Notes: generated by a model not told the origin, from the sequence alone. Shown: positions 39,588 through 49,376, counted from the stretch's first letter. The stretch: DNA of 64,000 nt from Streptomyces sp. NRRL S-646 (GCF_000720765.1 NZ_JODC01000007.1:930001-994000), one strand, 5' to 3'. Translations and numbers: made by a program.

Positions 39588-42392
39588 GTGTCCGTCCCCC
39601 ACAGAACATTCGGTGGCACCGTGAACTCCTCTTTGGCTGCCTTGCCGACGGATTACCCGCCGCCCCAGGGTGAACCACCACCAGGCGCGTCCGCGCTGCT
39701 CTCGGCGCTGATCGGCCTCATGCCCCGGGCCGGCTCGGGGCCGACCCCCGCCGTGATGCTGACGGGACCGGCGGGTATCGGCCGCAGCACACTGCTGCAG
39801 ACCTTCTGCGAAACCGTCGGGTCCTGGGCCACGGTGCTGCGCGCCGGCCCCGTCGACGGAACCTGGTACGGCACGGTCGGTGCCGCACGGGCCGACGCGG
39901 CCGCCGTTCAAGCGCCGGTCCACGGCGGGCCTCTGTCCTCCCCCCGGCTCCACGAGACGGTGGTGGAGTTCTGCCGGCGCGGCCCCGTGGTGCTGGCCAT
40001 GGACGACGCGCACCTGTGCCGCCCGCGCTCCCTGCGCGCACTGGACTACGTGCTGCGCAGGTCCACCGGGCTGCCCCTGCTGCCGGTAATCACGGTGCCC
40101 ACTCTTTCCGGTGTCACCGAACACCCCGCCGTCACCTCGCTGCTCACCCACCACGCCTGGACACCACTGCAGTTGAAGCCGCTGCCCGCGGCGGACGTCG
40201 CCGAGCTGCTCACCCAAAGGATGGGCCGCCGACCCGACGAGGCGCTGCTGCGGCGATGTCTGGAGCACTCGGAGGGCGTACCCGCGGCCGTCCACGCGTT
40301 CGCCGACCGGCACGCCGGCACGAATGCCGTCAGGGACACGGGGGGAGGCACGGACCGGATCGCGCCGACAGGTCCCGGCGCACTGTCCGGTTCCGCCGCC
40401 GCGGTCCTGTCCGCGGTGGCCGCACTCGGCTCCACCGACCCGGAGCTCGTCAGCGAGTTGATCCGGATGCCCGTGTCGGACGTACGGCGGGCCATGGACC
40501 ACCTCGCCGGGCACCGGATCCTGCCCCCCGAGGCTCTGCGAGCAGGCACCGGCGGATCCGCCGGTGACGTACCGCATGGCATATCGAGCGACGACCTCCT
40601 TCCGCTGTATGCCCGTGCCGCGCGGCTGCTGGAGGACGCGGGGCGCCCACCGACCCAGGTGGCGGACGTCGTCCTGCGGATCCGGTACGGCGCCGAGCCC
40701 TGGATGCTGGAGGCGCTGTACAGCGCGGCCCTGGACGCCGACTCGCCCGGTGGCGCCGTGCGTTACCTTTCGCACGCGCTGGACATCGGTATCGGCCAGG
40801 ACACCCGCACTCTGCGCCGTATCCGGGCCCGGCTGGCGGAGACACTCACCACCACCGACCCCGCCGTCGCCCTCCGCCATCTGAGCACGCTGTTGGCCAG
40901 CAGCACCGACGGACGGGAACTGGCCGACTTCGCCTTGCGGTACGCCGACACCCTCCTCGTCCTCGGGCTCAGTGAGGAAGCGGCCCGACTGCTCGCCCAG
41001 CTCCTGGACCGCCCGGCCGGCTCCGGAGCGGTCACCGTCCCGGAGGACTGCCGGCCGGCCCTGGAATCGGCCCTGCTGCTCAGCGGGGCGTTGCGGCCCG
41101 CATCCGTACTCTGGCTCAGAGAGCGCTCTCAGCAATGCGTCGAGCCTGCCACCGACAGCCCCGGCAATCGGCGCCTGCGGCTGGCACGCGCCGCGCTGTC
41201 GATGCTCAGCGGCCTGCCCGCCGCCCCGGCCGACACCCCCGTCCCGATGGCCTCCGGTGCCTCCGGCACCCCGCTGGACGACCTGTCGTTGATCGCCTCC
41301 GCCGTCGTTGCGCACCTCACCGACCACACCACCACGGCGCTCGCCACCCTCGACCGGCTCCTGCGCCGCCCGGTCCGCCAGGGACTCGATCCGAGCCGGG
41401 TCCAGGCGCTCATGGTCCGGGCACTGGTGCTGAGCGGCACGGGTGACCTGCCCGCGGCCGAACACGATGGCCGACAGGCCCTGGAACTCTCGCGCCGAAG
41501 TGGCGACGGCCCGGCCGCCGCTCCGGCCGTCATCCTCGCCTACGTGCTCGCCCAACGCGGCGAGACAGCCGCCGCCGAGCACGTGCTCCGCGAGATCAAC
41601 GGCCCGGATCTTCAGCCGCTGTTCTACGTCCACCCCATGTACTGGTGGGCCACGGCAGCCGTACGGCGAGCCCGCGGCGACCTGCGCGGCGCCCTGGTCG
41701 CCCTGCGCTCCAGCGGCCGGGTGCTCGGCCCGGGAGGCTCGGAGTCACCGGTGGTCCTGCCGTGGTGGCTGGAGGCGGCCGACCTGCTGACCGAACTCGG
41801 CCGACCGGCCGAGGCGTGCCGGGTCGCCGCTCGGGGCAGCGAACTCGTCGCCCGCTGGGACACCCCGCGCGGCGCCGGACTGGCCCTGCTGGCCCGTGGT
41901 CTGGCCACGCCCGGCCGGGCCGGACACCGGCTCCTCGACCAGGCATGTGCCCAACTCGCCGAATCCCCGGCCCGGTTGCTGCGGGCACGCGCCGAATACG
42001 CACTGGGCGCGGCCCTGCTGGACGACGGCGACCCGCTGGCTGCCCGGCCCCGGCTCCGCACCGCGCTGGACCTGATGATCGGCTGCGGGGCGGGCAACGC
42101 CGCGGAAGGCGTTCGGCTCCGTCTCGCCGAGGCCGGCGGCCGGCCCCGTCGGCTCACCGGCCGCCCCGGCGACGCCCTGACGGAACGTGAGCGCCGGGTC
42201 GCCGCCCTGGCGATGGCCGGCCGTTCCAACCGGGAGATAGCGGAGGCGCTCTACATCACCCGGCGCACGGTCGAGCTCCATCTGACCCACACCTACCAGA
42301 AGCTCGGCGTGAGCGGCCGGGAGGAACTCGTGGGCGTGTTGCGGGAGGCGCCCGGCGTGTGTGCGTCCCGACCGGATGGTGTGGAGCGATGA
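39588..42392 (+). CDS. Large LuxR-family (LAL) regulator 1
   Basis: 934 residues from GTG 39588 (GTG 39621 is also possible). N-terminal ATPase: Walker A is TGPAGIGRSTLL, with Arg where the invariant Lys should be; Walker B is VVLAMDDAHL. A long helical TPR-like middle (residues ~350-840) is followed by a LuxR helix-turn-helix LTERERRVAALAMAGRSNRE through HLTHTYQKLGVSGREELV at ~858-915. LALs are pathway activators of macrolide clusters. It overlaps the next gene by ATGA and forms one transcript with it. Confidence 0.9.
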   Translation: MSVPHRTFGGTVNSSLAALPTDYPPPQGEPPPGASALLSALIGLMPRAGSGPTPAVMLTGPAGIGRSTLLQTFCETVGSWATVLRAGPVDGTWYGTVGAARADAAAVQAPVHGGPLSSPRLHETVVEFCRRGPVVLAMDDAHLCRPRSLRALDYVLRRSTGLPLLPVITVPTLSGVTEHPAVTSLLTHHAWTPLQLKPLPAADVAELLTQRMGRRPDEALLRRCLEHSEGVPAAVHAFADRHAGTNAVRDTGGGTDRIAPTGPGALSGSAAAVLSAVAALGSTDPELVSELIRMPVSDVRRAMDHLAGHRILPPEALRAGTGGSAGDVPHGISSDDLLPLYARAARLLEDAGRPPTQVADVVLRIRYGAEPWMLEALYSAALDADSPGGAVRYLSHALDIGIGQDTRTLRRIRARLAETLTTTDPAVALRHLSTLLASSTDGRELADFALRYADTLLVLGLSEEAARLLAQLLDRPAGSGAVTVPEDCRPALESALLLSGALRPASVLWLRERSQQCVEPATDSPGNRRLRLARAALSMLSGLPAAPADTPVPMASGASGTPLDDLSLIASAVVAHLTDHTTTALATLDRLLRRPVRQGLDPSRVQALMVRALVLSGTGDLPAAEHDGRQALELSRRSGDGPAAAPAVILAYVLAQRGETAAAEHVLREINGPDLQPLFYVHPMYWWATAAVRRARGDLRGALVALRSSGRVLGPGGSESPVVLPWWLEAADLLTELGRPAEACRVAARGSELVARWDTPRGAGLALLARGLATPGRAGHRLLDQACAQLAESPARLLRARAEYALGAALLDDGDPLAARPRLRTALDLMIGCGAGNAAEGVRLRLAEAGGRPRRLTGRPGDALTERERRVAALAMAGRSNREIAEALYITRRTVELHLTHTYQKLGVSGREELVGVLREAPGVCASRPDGVER

Positions 42393-44938
42393 GCGGCACA
42401 TCGGACAGTCGGCCGGCCCCCTGCAGTCGTGCCCTGCGCGAGCGGGCCGCCCGGGACGACCTGGCACCGCTGTACGGGCGGGAGGCCGAAGAGGCGGCGC
42501 TGGTCCACATGACAGCTCGGCTCGGCGCCGGCACTCCGGCTGTGACGGTGATCCACGGCAGCCCGGGCAGCGGGCGCACCCGGCTGCTGCGGCACGGCAC
42601 GGCCCTCGCCCGGGCCGTCGGCATCCAGGTCCTCACCGCACAGGGCTCAGCTCCGTCCTCTCCCGTTCCCTTCGCATTGGTACGGCAGTTGATACCGCCT
42701 CGGTCGACGACGCCCGGCCCGTCCCTCGCGGCGGCGGCGTCCGCAGAGGGCTCAGTGCAGGGGTGGTGCCGCGCGCTGCAGTCGACGGCGCACCGGCCGA
42801 CGCTTCTCGCCCTGGACGATGTGCAGTGGGCGGACCCGGAGTCGGTTCAGGTGATCGCGGGACTGCTGCGGCGGCTCGCCTCGGTGCCGCTGGGGGTGCT
42901 GCTGACCGTGACCAGCGCCCGCGGGGAGTTCCCCGATGCCTGCGCCGAACTCCTCGACCAGGCGGCCGCGTTTCGGGACGGTACGGAGCTGCGGCTGGAA
43001 CTCGGACCGCTCGGCGCCCCCGAGGTGCGCGCGATGTGCGCCGCGCCGGGACTGCCCGTTCCGGCGGCGTCGGACGGCATCTGGTGGGAAGGGGCCGCCC
43101 GGCTCAGCCACGGCAGTCCTTGGCTGCTGCGGCGGGTCCTGAGCGAGCTGCGCCGGGAGCGGGGCGAGAGACACGACATCGGGCTGAGGACCGCGTTCAC
43201 CGAGCAAATCGCCGCGGCGCGAGCGGCGCGGGCGGCCGAGTCGGCGGCGAAGCTGGCCGCGGGACCGCTTGCGCTGTTGCGGGGGCTGGCCGTTTGCCGG
43301 GGGTTGGTCGCGGTGGACCGGGTGGCCGCCCTCGTGGGCCTCGACGAGAGCGAACTGCCCGGTGCCCTGCGGGAGTTGCGGGTGCAGGGCCTCATCGACT
43401 TCGGCGAACCGCCGCGGCTGCGGCTGACGGACGACACGGCCCCCTTGCTGGTCGGTATGGACGGCGACGAGCGCAGGCGGCTGCACGTGGAGGCGGCCCG
43501 CTGGGCGCACCGTTGCGACGCCGACGAGGAGGTGCTCACCGCGCTGCTGCTGAACACCATGGTGTTGGGCGAGCCCTGGGTTTCCTCGGTGCTGCGTCGC
43601 ACCGCCCGGACCCGGCTGGAGCGGGGCCACCACACCGAGGCGGCGGAACTGCTGGAGCGTGCGCTGCGCGAGCCGCTCCCCCCGACCGTCCGCGCCGAGG
43701 TGCTGCTGGAGGCCGCCGAAGCGTACACGATGGCCGCGCCCGAGGCGGCGGACCACCGCATCGCCGAGCTGCTGTCCGGAACGCAGGCCCGTCCGCACGT
43801 GCGCACAGCCGCCGGGGACCTCCTGCTCGCACGCGGCGAATCCGATGCGGCGCTGAACGTCCCCGCCCTGGTGCACGCCAACGACCGCGCAGCATCCGCG
43901 GACATACGGCGTGCGGCCCGGCTTCGGCCGTCGGACATCGTGCACCGGCCCGGACCCACGGCACAGGACGCGGGGGCGGTTCTCCACGGTCCGCCGGACC
44001 CGGATGCCGATCCGGCCGCACTCGCCGCCGCGGCGTGGCGGCGGACGATGCGGTGCGACGACGTTTCCGAGGTGCGGGAGATGTGCCGACAGGTGCTGCG
44101 GGCGCCGCTCGACGGAGCGCTGTTCCCCCGGTTCACCGCCTGCTGCGTGCTGTCCCTCACCGACGCGCACGGCGCGGCGCTCAGCGAGCTGGACGCCACG
44201 CTCGCCGAGGCCGGGCACCGCCGCAGCCCCGCGCTGGTGGCGTGGGGGCTGGTGCTGCGCGCTCGCCTGAACCTGCGGGCCGGTGCCCCGGACACCGCCG
44301 CCCACGACCTCGCCGCCTGCCGCTCCCTGCCACCGCCGGAGGTGTGGCATCCCAGCCGGCTCGCCATACTGCGGGCGACGCAGATCCAGCTGCTGGTCGT
44401 GCGGGAGCGCTACGGGGAGGCCGACCGACTGGCCGGTGAGGAGCTGCCGCTCCGCGCCGAGGAGAGCAGCGCCTGGATCCATGTGCTGTATACCCGCGCG
44501 CAGTTGCTGCTCTGCCAGGGAAACCCTCGGCAGGCGCTGGCGGCGGCCGAGGAGTGCGGCCGGCGGCTGGCGGCCCGGGAATGGGGCAACCCGGCGCTGG
44601 TGGCGTGGCGTTCACTGGCGGCCCTGGCCCTTCGGGGCTGCGGTGACCATGATCGGGCGGCGGTTCTCTTCGCCGAGGAGTCGCGGTTGGCAGAGCGTTG
44701 GGGTACCGACTCCGCGCTCGCCTGGACCGAACTGCGTCAGGGCCTGGGCTCGCTGACCCCGCAGGCGGCCCGGCTGACCGAACGCGGGCTGCGTCGGCTC
44801 GGCTGGGCGCCAGCGGCCCGGCGTCTCGTGCAGAGCGTCGTGGCCCGCGAAGCGGCCGGATCGCGTCACGAGGCACGGGCGGACACGGCAGCGCCCGCAG
44901 CGGTGCCCCGGGACGGCCGTATTCCGGTGAATCCGTAA
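42389..44938 (+). CDS. LAL-like ATPase 2 lacking the LuxR DNA-binding domain
   Basis: 849 residues from ATG 42389, coupled to LAL 1 (ATGA). AAA/NB-ARC-like N-terminus: LYGREAEEAALVHM; Walker A IHGSPGSGRTRLL, again Arg for Lys; Walker B LLALDDVQWADPES. The remaining ~650 residues are alpha-helical repeats. The C-terminus ends RRLGWAPAARRLVQSVV plus a disordered Ala/Arg tail, and no LuxR helix-turn-helix can be found. It may act as a partner or decoy of LALs 1 and 3. Its stop is 69 bp before LAL 3. Confidence 0.85.
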   Translation: MSGTSDSRPAPCSRALRERAARDDLAPLYGREAEEAALVHMTARLGAGTPAVTVIHGSPGSGRTRLLRHGTALARAVGIQVLTAQGSAPSSPVPFALVRQLIPPRSTTPGPSLAAAASAEGSVQGWCRALQSTAHRPTLLALDDVQWADPESVQVIAGLLRRLASVPLGVLLTVTSARGEFPDACAELLDQAAAFRDGTELRLELGPLGAPEVRAMCAAPGLPVPAASDGIWWEGAARLSHGSPWLLRRVLSELRRERGERHDIGLRTAFTEQIAAARAARAAESAAKLAAGPLALLRGLAVCRGLVAVDRVAALVGLDESELPGALRELRVQGLIDFGEPPRLRLTDDTAPLLVGMDGDERRRLHVEAARWAHRCDADEEVLTALLLNTMVLGEPWVSSVLRRTARTRLERGHHTEAAELLERALREPLPPTVRAEVLLEAAEAYTMAAPEAADHRIAELLSGTQARPHVRTAAGDLLLARGESDAALNVPALVHANDRAASADIRRAARLRPSDIVHRPGPTAQDAGAVLHGPPDPDADPAALAAAAWRRTMRCDDVSEVREMCRQVLRAPLDGALFPRFTACCVLSLTDAHGAALSELDATLAEAGHRRSPALVAWGLVLRARLNLRAGAPDTAAHDLAACRSLPPPEVWHPSRLAILRATQIQLLVVRERYGEADRLAGEELPLRAEESSAWIHVLYTRAQLLLCQGNPRQALAAAEECGRRLAAREWGNPALVAWRSLAALALRGCGDHDRAAVLFAEESRLAERWGTDSALAWTELRQGLGSLTPQAARLTERGLRRLGWAPAARRLVQSVVAREAAGSRHEARADTAAPAAVPRDGRIPVNP

Positions 44939-45007
44939 ACCGATCCCACACAACGCACCACTTTTCACCCCCCATGCTCAACCAGACCGTGCAAGGAGGC
45001 CGCTGGC

Positions 45008-47884
45008 ATGTTGCTTGAGCGGCAGAACGAACTGAAAGTGGCGGCAGAGGCCCTCCGGCTCGCCGTGCAGGGCAGCGGATCCCTCGTCGTGATCAGCGGG
45101 CCGCCCGGCATCGGCAAGTCCGCCGTGCTCAAAGAGATCGGTGAACTGGCCACGCGACTGACCGTCGGCTCGGTTGCCGGGTCGGCGGCACCAGTGCGGC
45201 CCCTGGTGATGCGGGCCTACGCCGCACCCGCGGAGCGCGACTTCCCCCTCGGTGTCGCCCGGCAGTTGCTGGAGCCCGTCGTCAAGGCGGGCCCTTTCGT
45301 GCGCAGGTGGTGCTCGGGGCCCGCCCGGCCCGCGCTCCCCTTCCTGCAGAGCGACCCGGAGACGCCCAAACAACACACCCCGACGATCACGAGCGCCCTG
45401 CTTTCCATGGTGGAGAACATCAGCCAGGACCGTACCCCGGTTCTGCTCGTCGACGATCTGCACTGGGCGGACGAGGGCACCCTGGACTGGCTCGACGAGC
45501 TGGTGCAACAGGTGGTCCACCGGAGGATCCTGGTCGCGGTGACCGTGTGCGAGGGAGAGCCCGCGGCGGAGCCGCCCGTCATCCGCCCGGTCGCGTCCGC
45601 CGAGTACACCCTGCTGCCGGCCCCGCTCGCCGTGACATCCGTCGACGCCCTGATCCTGGACCACCTGGGCGTTCCTGGCGACGCCGAGTTCACGGCCGCG
45701 TGCCACGATGTCACGCGCGGCAACCCGCAGTATCTCGTGTCGCTTCTCCAGGAGTGCCGGACCCATGGCATCGCCCCGGTGGCGGCCGCGGCGCCGCAGG
45801 TGGCCGGGCTGGTGCCTCCGGCGCTGCGCCGGCGCCTGCTGCTGAGTCTGCGGGAGCAGCCGCCGTCCGTGCTCGCCACGGCCCGTGCACTGCTGGTCCT
45901 CGGGGACGACGCCGACCCGCAGGTGCTGGGCGCACTGGCCGGGCTGGACCCGGTGGACCGGGACGACAGTCTGCGGCGGCTGCGCCGGCTCGGGTTGGTC
46001 ACTTGGCAGGACGGCCTGCGGCTGGCGCATCGGGCGGTGCACGAGGCGATCGAGGACATCACACCGCCGGCCGAACGCAACCGGCTGCATCTGGAGGCCG
46101 CCGCAGTGCTGCGCTACCGGGGCAGCACCCCCGAGCGGGTGGGCGGCCATCTGCTCGCCACCACCGCCCAGTTGGACGACGACGCGGTGGCGGCACTGCG
46201 GCACGCGGCCGTCACGGCCGTGCGAAGCGGCGCACCCCGGACGGCCGCCCGTTATCTGCGCCGGGCACTGCGTGACGCCCTGCCGCACAGCAAGGCACGG
46301 GCCGCGCTGCTGGTGGAGCTGGCGACCGTGGAGCGCAGCTTCGCTCCCTCGGTCGCCGTACGGCATGTCGCCCAGGCGTTCCCCCTGCTGCCCAGCCCGC
46401 TGGCCCGGGCCGAGGCGCTGACCGCGCTCACCCCGGTGTCGCCCGGTGCCACGCTGCTCTCGCTGGGCGATCTGTTGCGGCAGACGGCGCAGGAGCTGGC
46501 GACCGCCGAGGCGCTTCCGGCCGACCGGCGCCCGCTGGAGCTGCGCCTGGAAGCCCGGCTGCGTTACCTGTGCGCGAACGATCCAGCGGTGCTCGCCACC
46601 ACCCTGGACCGCTTGGCCTCGTTGGGCGAACGACCGGAGATGTCCGGCAGCGGCCAGCGGGAGCTGCTGGTGACGCTGCTGCACTCGGCGACGGCGTCCG
46701 CCAGGCTGACCGCCGCGGAGGTGGGGGCGCTCGCGCGTCGTGTGCTGGACCACGAGCCGGCCTCCGCGGCACATGTGCACACGATGCTGCCGCTGATGGT
46801 GTCGGTCGCAGTCACCGCTGACTCGGTGGCGGGGCTGGCGCCCTGGCTGGACACGGCCCTCGGGGACGCGGTGCGCCGGGGAGGGCGACTGGAGGAGTCA
46901 GTGATCCTCAGCGAGCAGGCGCTGGTGCTGCTCGCCCAGGGCCGGCTCACGGCCGCCCGGGAACGGGCGCTGAAGGCCTGCTCAGTGGTGGACACGGAGG
47001 AGGTGAGCACACTGTCGGCGCTCGCCCTGGTGATGGTGGCGCTCAGGACCCGGGAACCGGAACTGGTCGGTTCGTTGCCGGAGCCGACCCGCGGACTGTA
47101 CGAGAGCTGCAGGCTGCCGGGGCTGTTCACCCTGGTGCGGGGAGTGATGGCGGAGCAGCGGCACGAGCCGGGCGTGGCGATGGAGCACTTCCTCGACGCC
47201 GGGTACGCGCTGGAGCGATCCGGCTGGCGCAATCCGATGCTGGCACCGGCGGAGTACTGGGCGGCGCGCGCGCTGCACCGGATGGGTGAGGTGGACCGGG
47301 CCGAAGAGCTGTGCGCACAACACCTCGAGCAGGCGCGGGCCTGGGGTGCCCCGGCGGGCGTGGGCCGCGCGCTGGTCTTGCAGGCAACGGTGACGGGCAA
47401 GGCCACGGCACCGAGGTTGCTTCGGGAGGCCGCCGAGGTGCTGGAGGGGTCCGCCGATCTGCACGCGCGGTCGGTGGTGCTGCTGCAGCTCGCGGAGGCG
47501 GTGGCACCGCGCCATGCCGGCGAGGCGGAGACGGCGCTTCGCACGTCGTACGAGCTGGCCGTGGAGTGCGGGGCGTCCGAGGTCGCGGCTCGCGCACAGG
47601 AGATGCTGGGGCCCGCGGCGGTCGCCGGCACGGCGCCGGCACGGCTGACGTCGGCCGAACGGATGGTGGCTCAGATGGCTGTGCAGGGTCTGACCAACCA
47701 GGCCATCGCCGACGCCCTCGGCGTCACGCGGCGGGCCGTGGAGAAGCATCTGACGAGCTGCTACCGCAAGATGTCCACGTCCGGCCGTTCGGGCCTCGCC
47801 GACGCCCTCAAGGAAGCGGGGCTGTTCGACCCGGCGGGCGCGCCGCCGCCCGGCGAGGAGATCCGTCCCCATGGAGTGGTCTGA
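45008..47884 (+). CDS. Large LuxR-family (LAL) regulator 3
   Basis: 958 residues from ATG 45008 (AAGGAGG ten bases upstream). Complete ATPase: LLERQNELKVAAEALR, Walker A ISGPPGIGKSAVL with Lys present, Walker B VLLVDDLHWADEGT. The helical middle is followed by a LuxR helix-turn-helix at ~885-940 (LTSAERMVAQMAVQGLTNQA, DALGVTRRAVEKHLTSCYRK). This is the PikD/RapH-type activator architecture and the only one of the three LALs with a fully canonical nucleotide site. It probably switches on the PKS genes to the right. Confidence 0.93.
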   Translation: MLLERQNELKVAAEALRLAVQGSGSLVVISGPPGIGKSAVLKEIGELATRLTVGSVAGSAAPVRPLVMRAYAAPAERDFPLGVARQLLEPVVKAGPFVRRWCSGPARPALPFLQSDPETPKQHTPTITSALLSMVENISQDRTPVLLVDDLHWADEGTLDWLDELVQQVVHRRILVAVTVCEGEPAAEPPVIRPVASAEYTLLPAPLAVTSVDALILDHLGVPGDAEFTAACHDVTRGNPQYLVSLLQECRTHGIAPVAAAAPQVAGLVPPALRRRLLLSLREQPPSVLATARALLVLGDDADPQVLGALAGLDPVDRDDSLRRLRRLGLVTWQDGLRLAHRAVHEAIEDITPPAERNRLHLEAAAVLRYRGSTPERVGGHLLATTAQLDDDAVAALRHAAVTAVRSGAPRTAARYLRRALRDALPHSKARAALLVELATVERSFAPSVAVRHVAQAFPLLPSPLARAEALTALTPVSPGATLLSLGDLLRQTAQELATAEALPADRRPLELRLEARLRYLCANDPAVLATTLDRLASLGERPEMSGSGQRELLVTLLHSATASARLTAAEVGALARRVLDHEPASAAHVHTMLPLMVSVAVTADSVAGLAPWLDTALGDAVRRGGRLEESVILSEQALVLLAQGRLTAARERALKACSVVDTEEVSTLSALALVMVALRTREPELVGSLPEPTRGLYESCRLPGLFTLVRGVMAEQRHEPGVAMEHFLDAGYALERSGWRNPMLAPAEYWAARALHRMGEVDRAEELCAQHLEQARAWGAPAGVGRALVLQATVTGKATAPRLLREAAEVLEGSADLHARSVVLLQLAEAVAPRHAGEAETALRTSYELAVECGASEVAARAQEMLGPAAVAGTAPARLTSAERMVAQMAVQGLTNQAIADALGVTRRAVEKHLTSCYRKMSTSGRSGLADALKEAGLFDPAGAPPPGEEIRPHGVV

Positions 47885-48043
47885 AGAGGACCTCGGGAAC
47901 GCCGTACCGGAACCCCGGGCCGGCAGCGGCTCCGACCGGCAGGTACCGACCCGGCCGACCTCGCCGGGAGCCCAGCTTCAAACGCCCGTTCCCGCCGCCG
48001 GCGGATCCTCCTCCGGCGCGGCGGTACCCGCGAGGCGCCGTGG

Positions 48044-48259
48044 TCATGACGCCCCGCGCCAGCTCACCGGCGACCGGTAGAAGGGGCGGCGTTCCGGACG
48101 GCTCCAGCGGGCGTCGCCGCGGGAGGGGACGGCAGGGTGCGGATCGGGGCGGCCGGCGACGGCACGCGCCAGCAGGACGGCGGTCAGCGCAGCGAGTTCC
48201 TCCTGGCTGGCCGTGCCCCGCTCGACCCGTACCAGGGCGGTGTCGTCGGATGTGCTCAC
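48044..48259 (-). CDS. accE: Acyl-CoA carboxylase epsilon subunit
   Basis: 71 residues. It matches the small AccE/PccE subunit of actinobacterial acetyl/propionyl-CoA carboxylases: LVRVERGTASQEELAALTAVLLARAV at the front and ARWSRPERRPFYRSPVSW at the end. It stabilises the carboxylase alpha-beta complex that makes malonyl- or methylmalonyl-CoA. Lies 46 bp downstream of the type II thioesterase on the same strand. No beta or alpha subunit lies in the window, so partners may be elsewhere in the cluster or genome. Confidence 0.88.
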   Translation of the reverse strand: MSTSDDTALVRVERGTASQEELAALTAVLLARAVAGRPDPHPAVPSRGDARWSRPERRPFYRSPVSWRGAS

Positions 48260-48305
48260 CTGATCTCCTTCCTTGTGTCGGGTCGTGCTCCCGGCAGGGT
48301 GCCGG

Positions 48306-49076
48306 TCAGGCGCCCCGGGTCGCGGCCTGTGCCGCGAAGTGGTCGTCGAGCACCTTCAGCACGTCCGCGGCGCGGCTGTTGAGGTAGAAGTGGCCGCCGG
48401 GCAGGATCCGCAGGTCGAAGTCCGCGCTGGTGTGCTTCTCCCAGTCCTGGGCCTCGTCGAGGGACGTCTTGGGATCGCTGTCGCCGACGAGGGCGGTGAT
48501 CGGGCAGGCGACCGTGGCGCCCGGTGCGCTTCGGTAGGTCTCGACCGCCCGGTAGTCACCTCGCAGCGCGGGCAGGATCATCCGGATCAGCTCGTCGTCG
48601 TCCAGCAGCCGGTCGTCGGTGCCGCTCATCGCCTTGACCTCGGCGACGATGCCGTCGTCGTCGCGCCGGTGGACGTTCTCGTCGCGGTAGCGGGAGGGGG
48701 CTCGCCGGCCCGAGGCGAACAGCCGTACCGGACCGCTGCCCTCCCGCTCGAACCGCCGGGCCACCTCGAAGGCGACGAGCGCGCCCATGCTGTGTCCGAA
48801 GAAGGTCAGCGGACGGTCGTCCCAGCTGCGCAGCACGTCGTACACGTGGTCCGCGAGCGTGGCGATGTCGTCGATCAACGGCTCGTTGCGCCGGTCCTGG
48901 CGGCCCGGGTACTGCACGGCGACGACGTCGACGCGGGGGGCGAGGGCCGTGGAGACCGGCAGGTAGTAGCTGGCCGAGCCGCCCGCGTGGGGGAAGCAGA
49001 CCAGACGGTGGGCGGCGTCGGGAGCCGGGTGGAACCGCCGGCACCACAGGCCGTCGTCGACGGGGGAAACACTCAC
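48306..49076 (-). CDS. Type II thioesterase
   Basis: 256-residue alpha/beta-hydrolase of the GrsT/TEII type that removes wrong or stalled acyl groups from PKS carrier proteins. Oxyanion region LVCFPHAGGSASYY, nucleophile elbow FFGHSMGALVAFE (Ser ~95), Asp in VGDSDPKTS and His in LPGGHFYLN complete the triad. GTG 49076 is the start, with GAGGAC about 12 bases upstream. Its neighbours (accE, PPTase, deoxysugar genes, modular PKS) all belong to polyketide biosynthesis. Confidence 0.93.
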   Translation of the reverse strand: MSVSPVDDGLWCRRFHPAPDAAHRLVCFPHAGGSASYYLPVSTALAPRVDVVAVQYPGRQDRRNEPLIDDIATLADHVYDVLRSWDDRPLTFFGHSMGALVAFEVARRFEREGSGPVRLFASGRRAPSRYRDENVHRRDDDGIVAEVKAMSGTDDRLLDDDELIRMILPALRGDYRAVETYRSAPGATVACPITALVGDSDPKTSLDEAQDWEKHTSADFDLRILPGGHFYLNSRAADVLKVLDDHFAAQAATRGA

Positions 49077-49319
49077 GCTGCTCGTCCGTCCTCTGTTGGC
49101 CGATTCCAGTGGTCTTGAGCACTGGCCTGTTCATGTGGATCTTCCGCCACTATCCGGCACCGTCGGCCCCGGACGGCCGTGCCGGGCGGAAGTCTGGGCG
49201 TTTCCCAAGTACTCCGCCCTCAGGGGCGTCAGCGTGTTGTGCGCTCGGCCGGGGCGGTGACATAAAGCTGAGCGCCGGACGCGTATTCGAGGCTCCGGAC
49301 GCGCAAACGAGGAGTCTCC
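49077..49319. promoter_or_regulatory. Divergent promoter region between TEII and the metallophosphoesterase
   Basis: 243 bp. Plus-strand candidates: TTGTGC (about 49235) and CATAAA (49261-49266). The direct repeat CCGGACGCG at 49275-49283 and 49295-49303 (20-bp spacing) lies just before the ribosome site and could bind one of the cluster regulators. Confidence 0.45.
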
Positions 49320-49376
49320 ATGCCCAGCACCACCGATCCGCGGCCCGCGCCCGGCGAGAGAGCGAAGAAGCGGTGA
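49320..49376 (+). CDS. Possible 18-residue leader ORF
   Basis: ATG 49320 has a strong ribosome site (GAGGAGTCTCC), better than that of the gene behind it. It encodes MPSTTDPRPAPGERAKKR and its TGA overlaps the GTG of the metallophosphoesterase (GTGA). This fits a coupling leader; it might also be a displaced true N-terminus. No likeness to known peptides. Confidence 0.4.
   Translation: MPSTTDPRPAPGERAKKR

Noticed and set aside
39772..39800. Calling LAL 1 and LAL 2 active ATPases
   Set aside because: Both Walker A motifs have Arg instead of the conserved Lys, so ATP hydrolysis should not be assumed.
47871..48080. 69-codon plus-strand frame overlapping the end of LAL 3, with GAGGAGA upstream
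   Set aside because: The product is Pro/Gly/Arg-rich without structure and runs into the 3' end of accE on the other strand; the GAGGAG also falls within the LAL coding sequence by chance.
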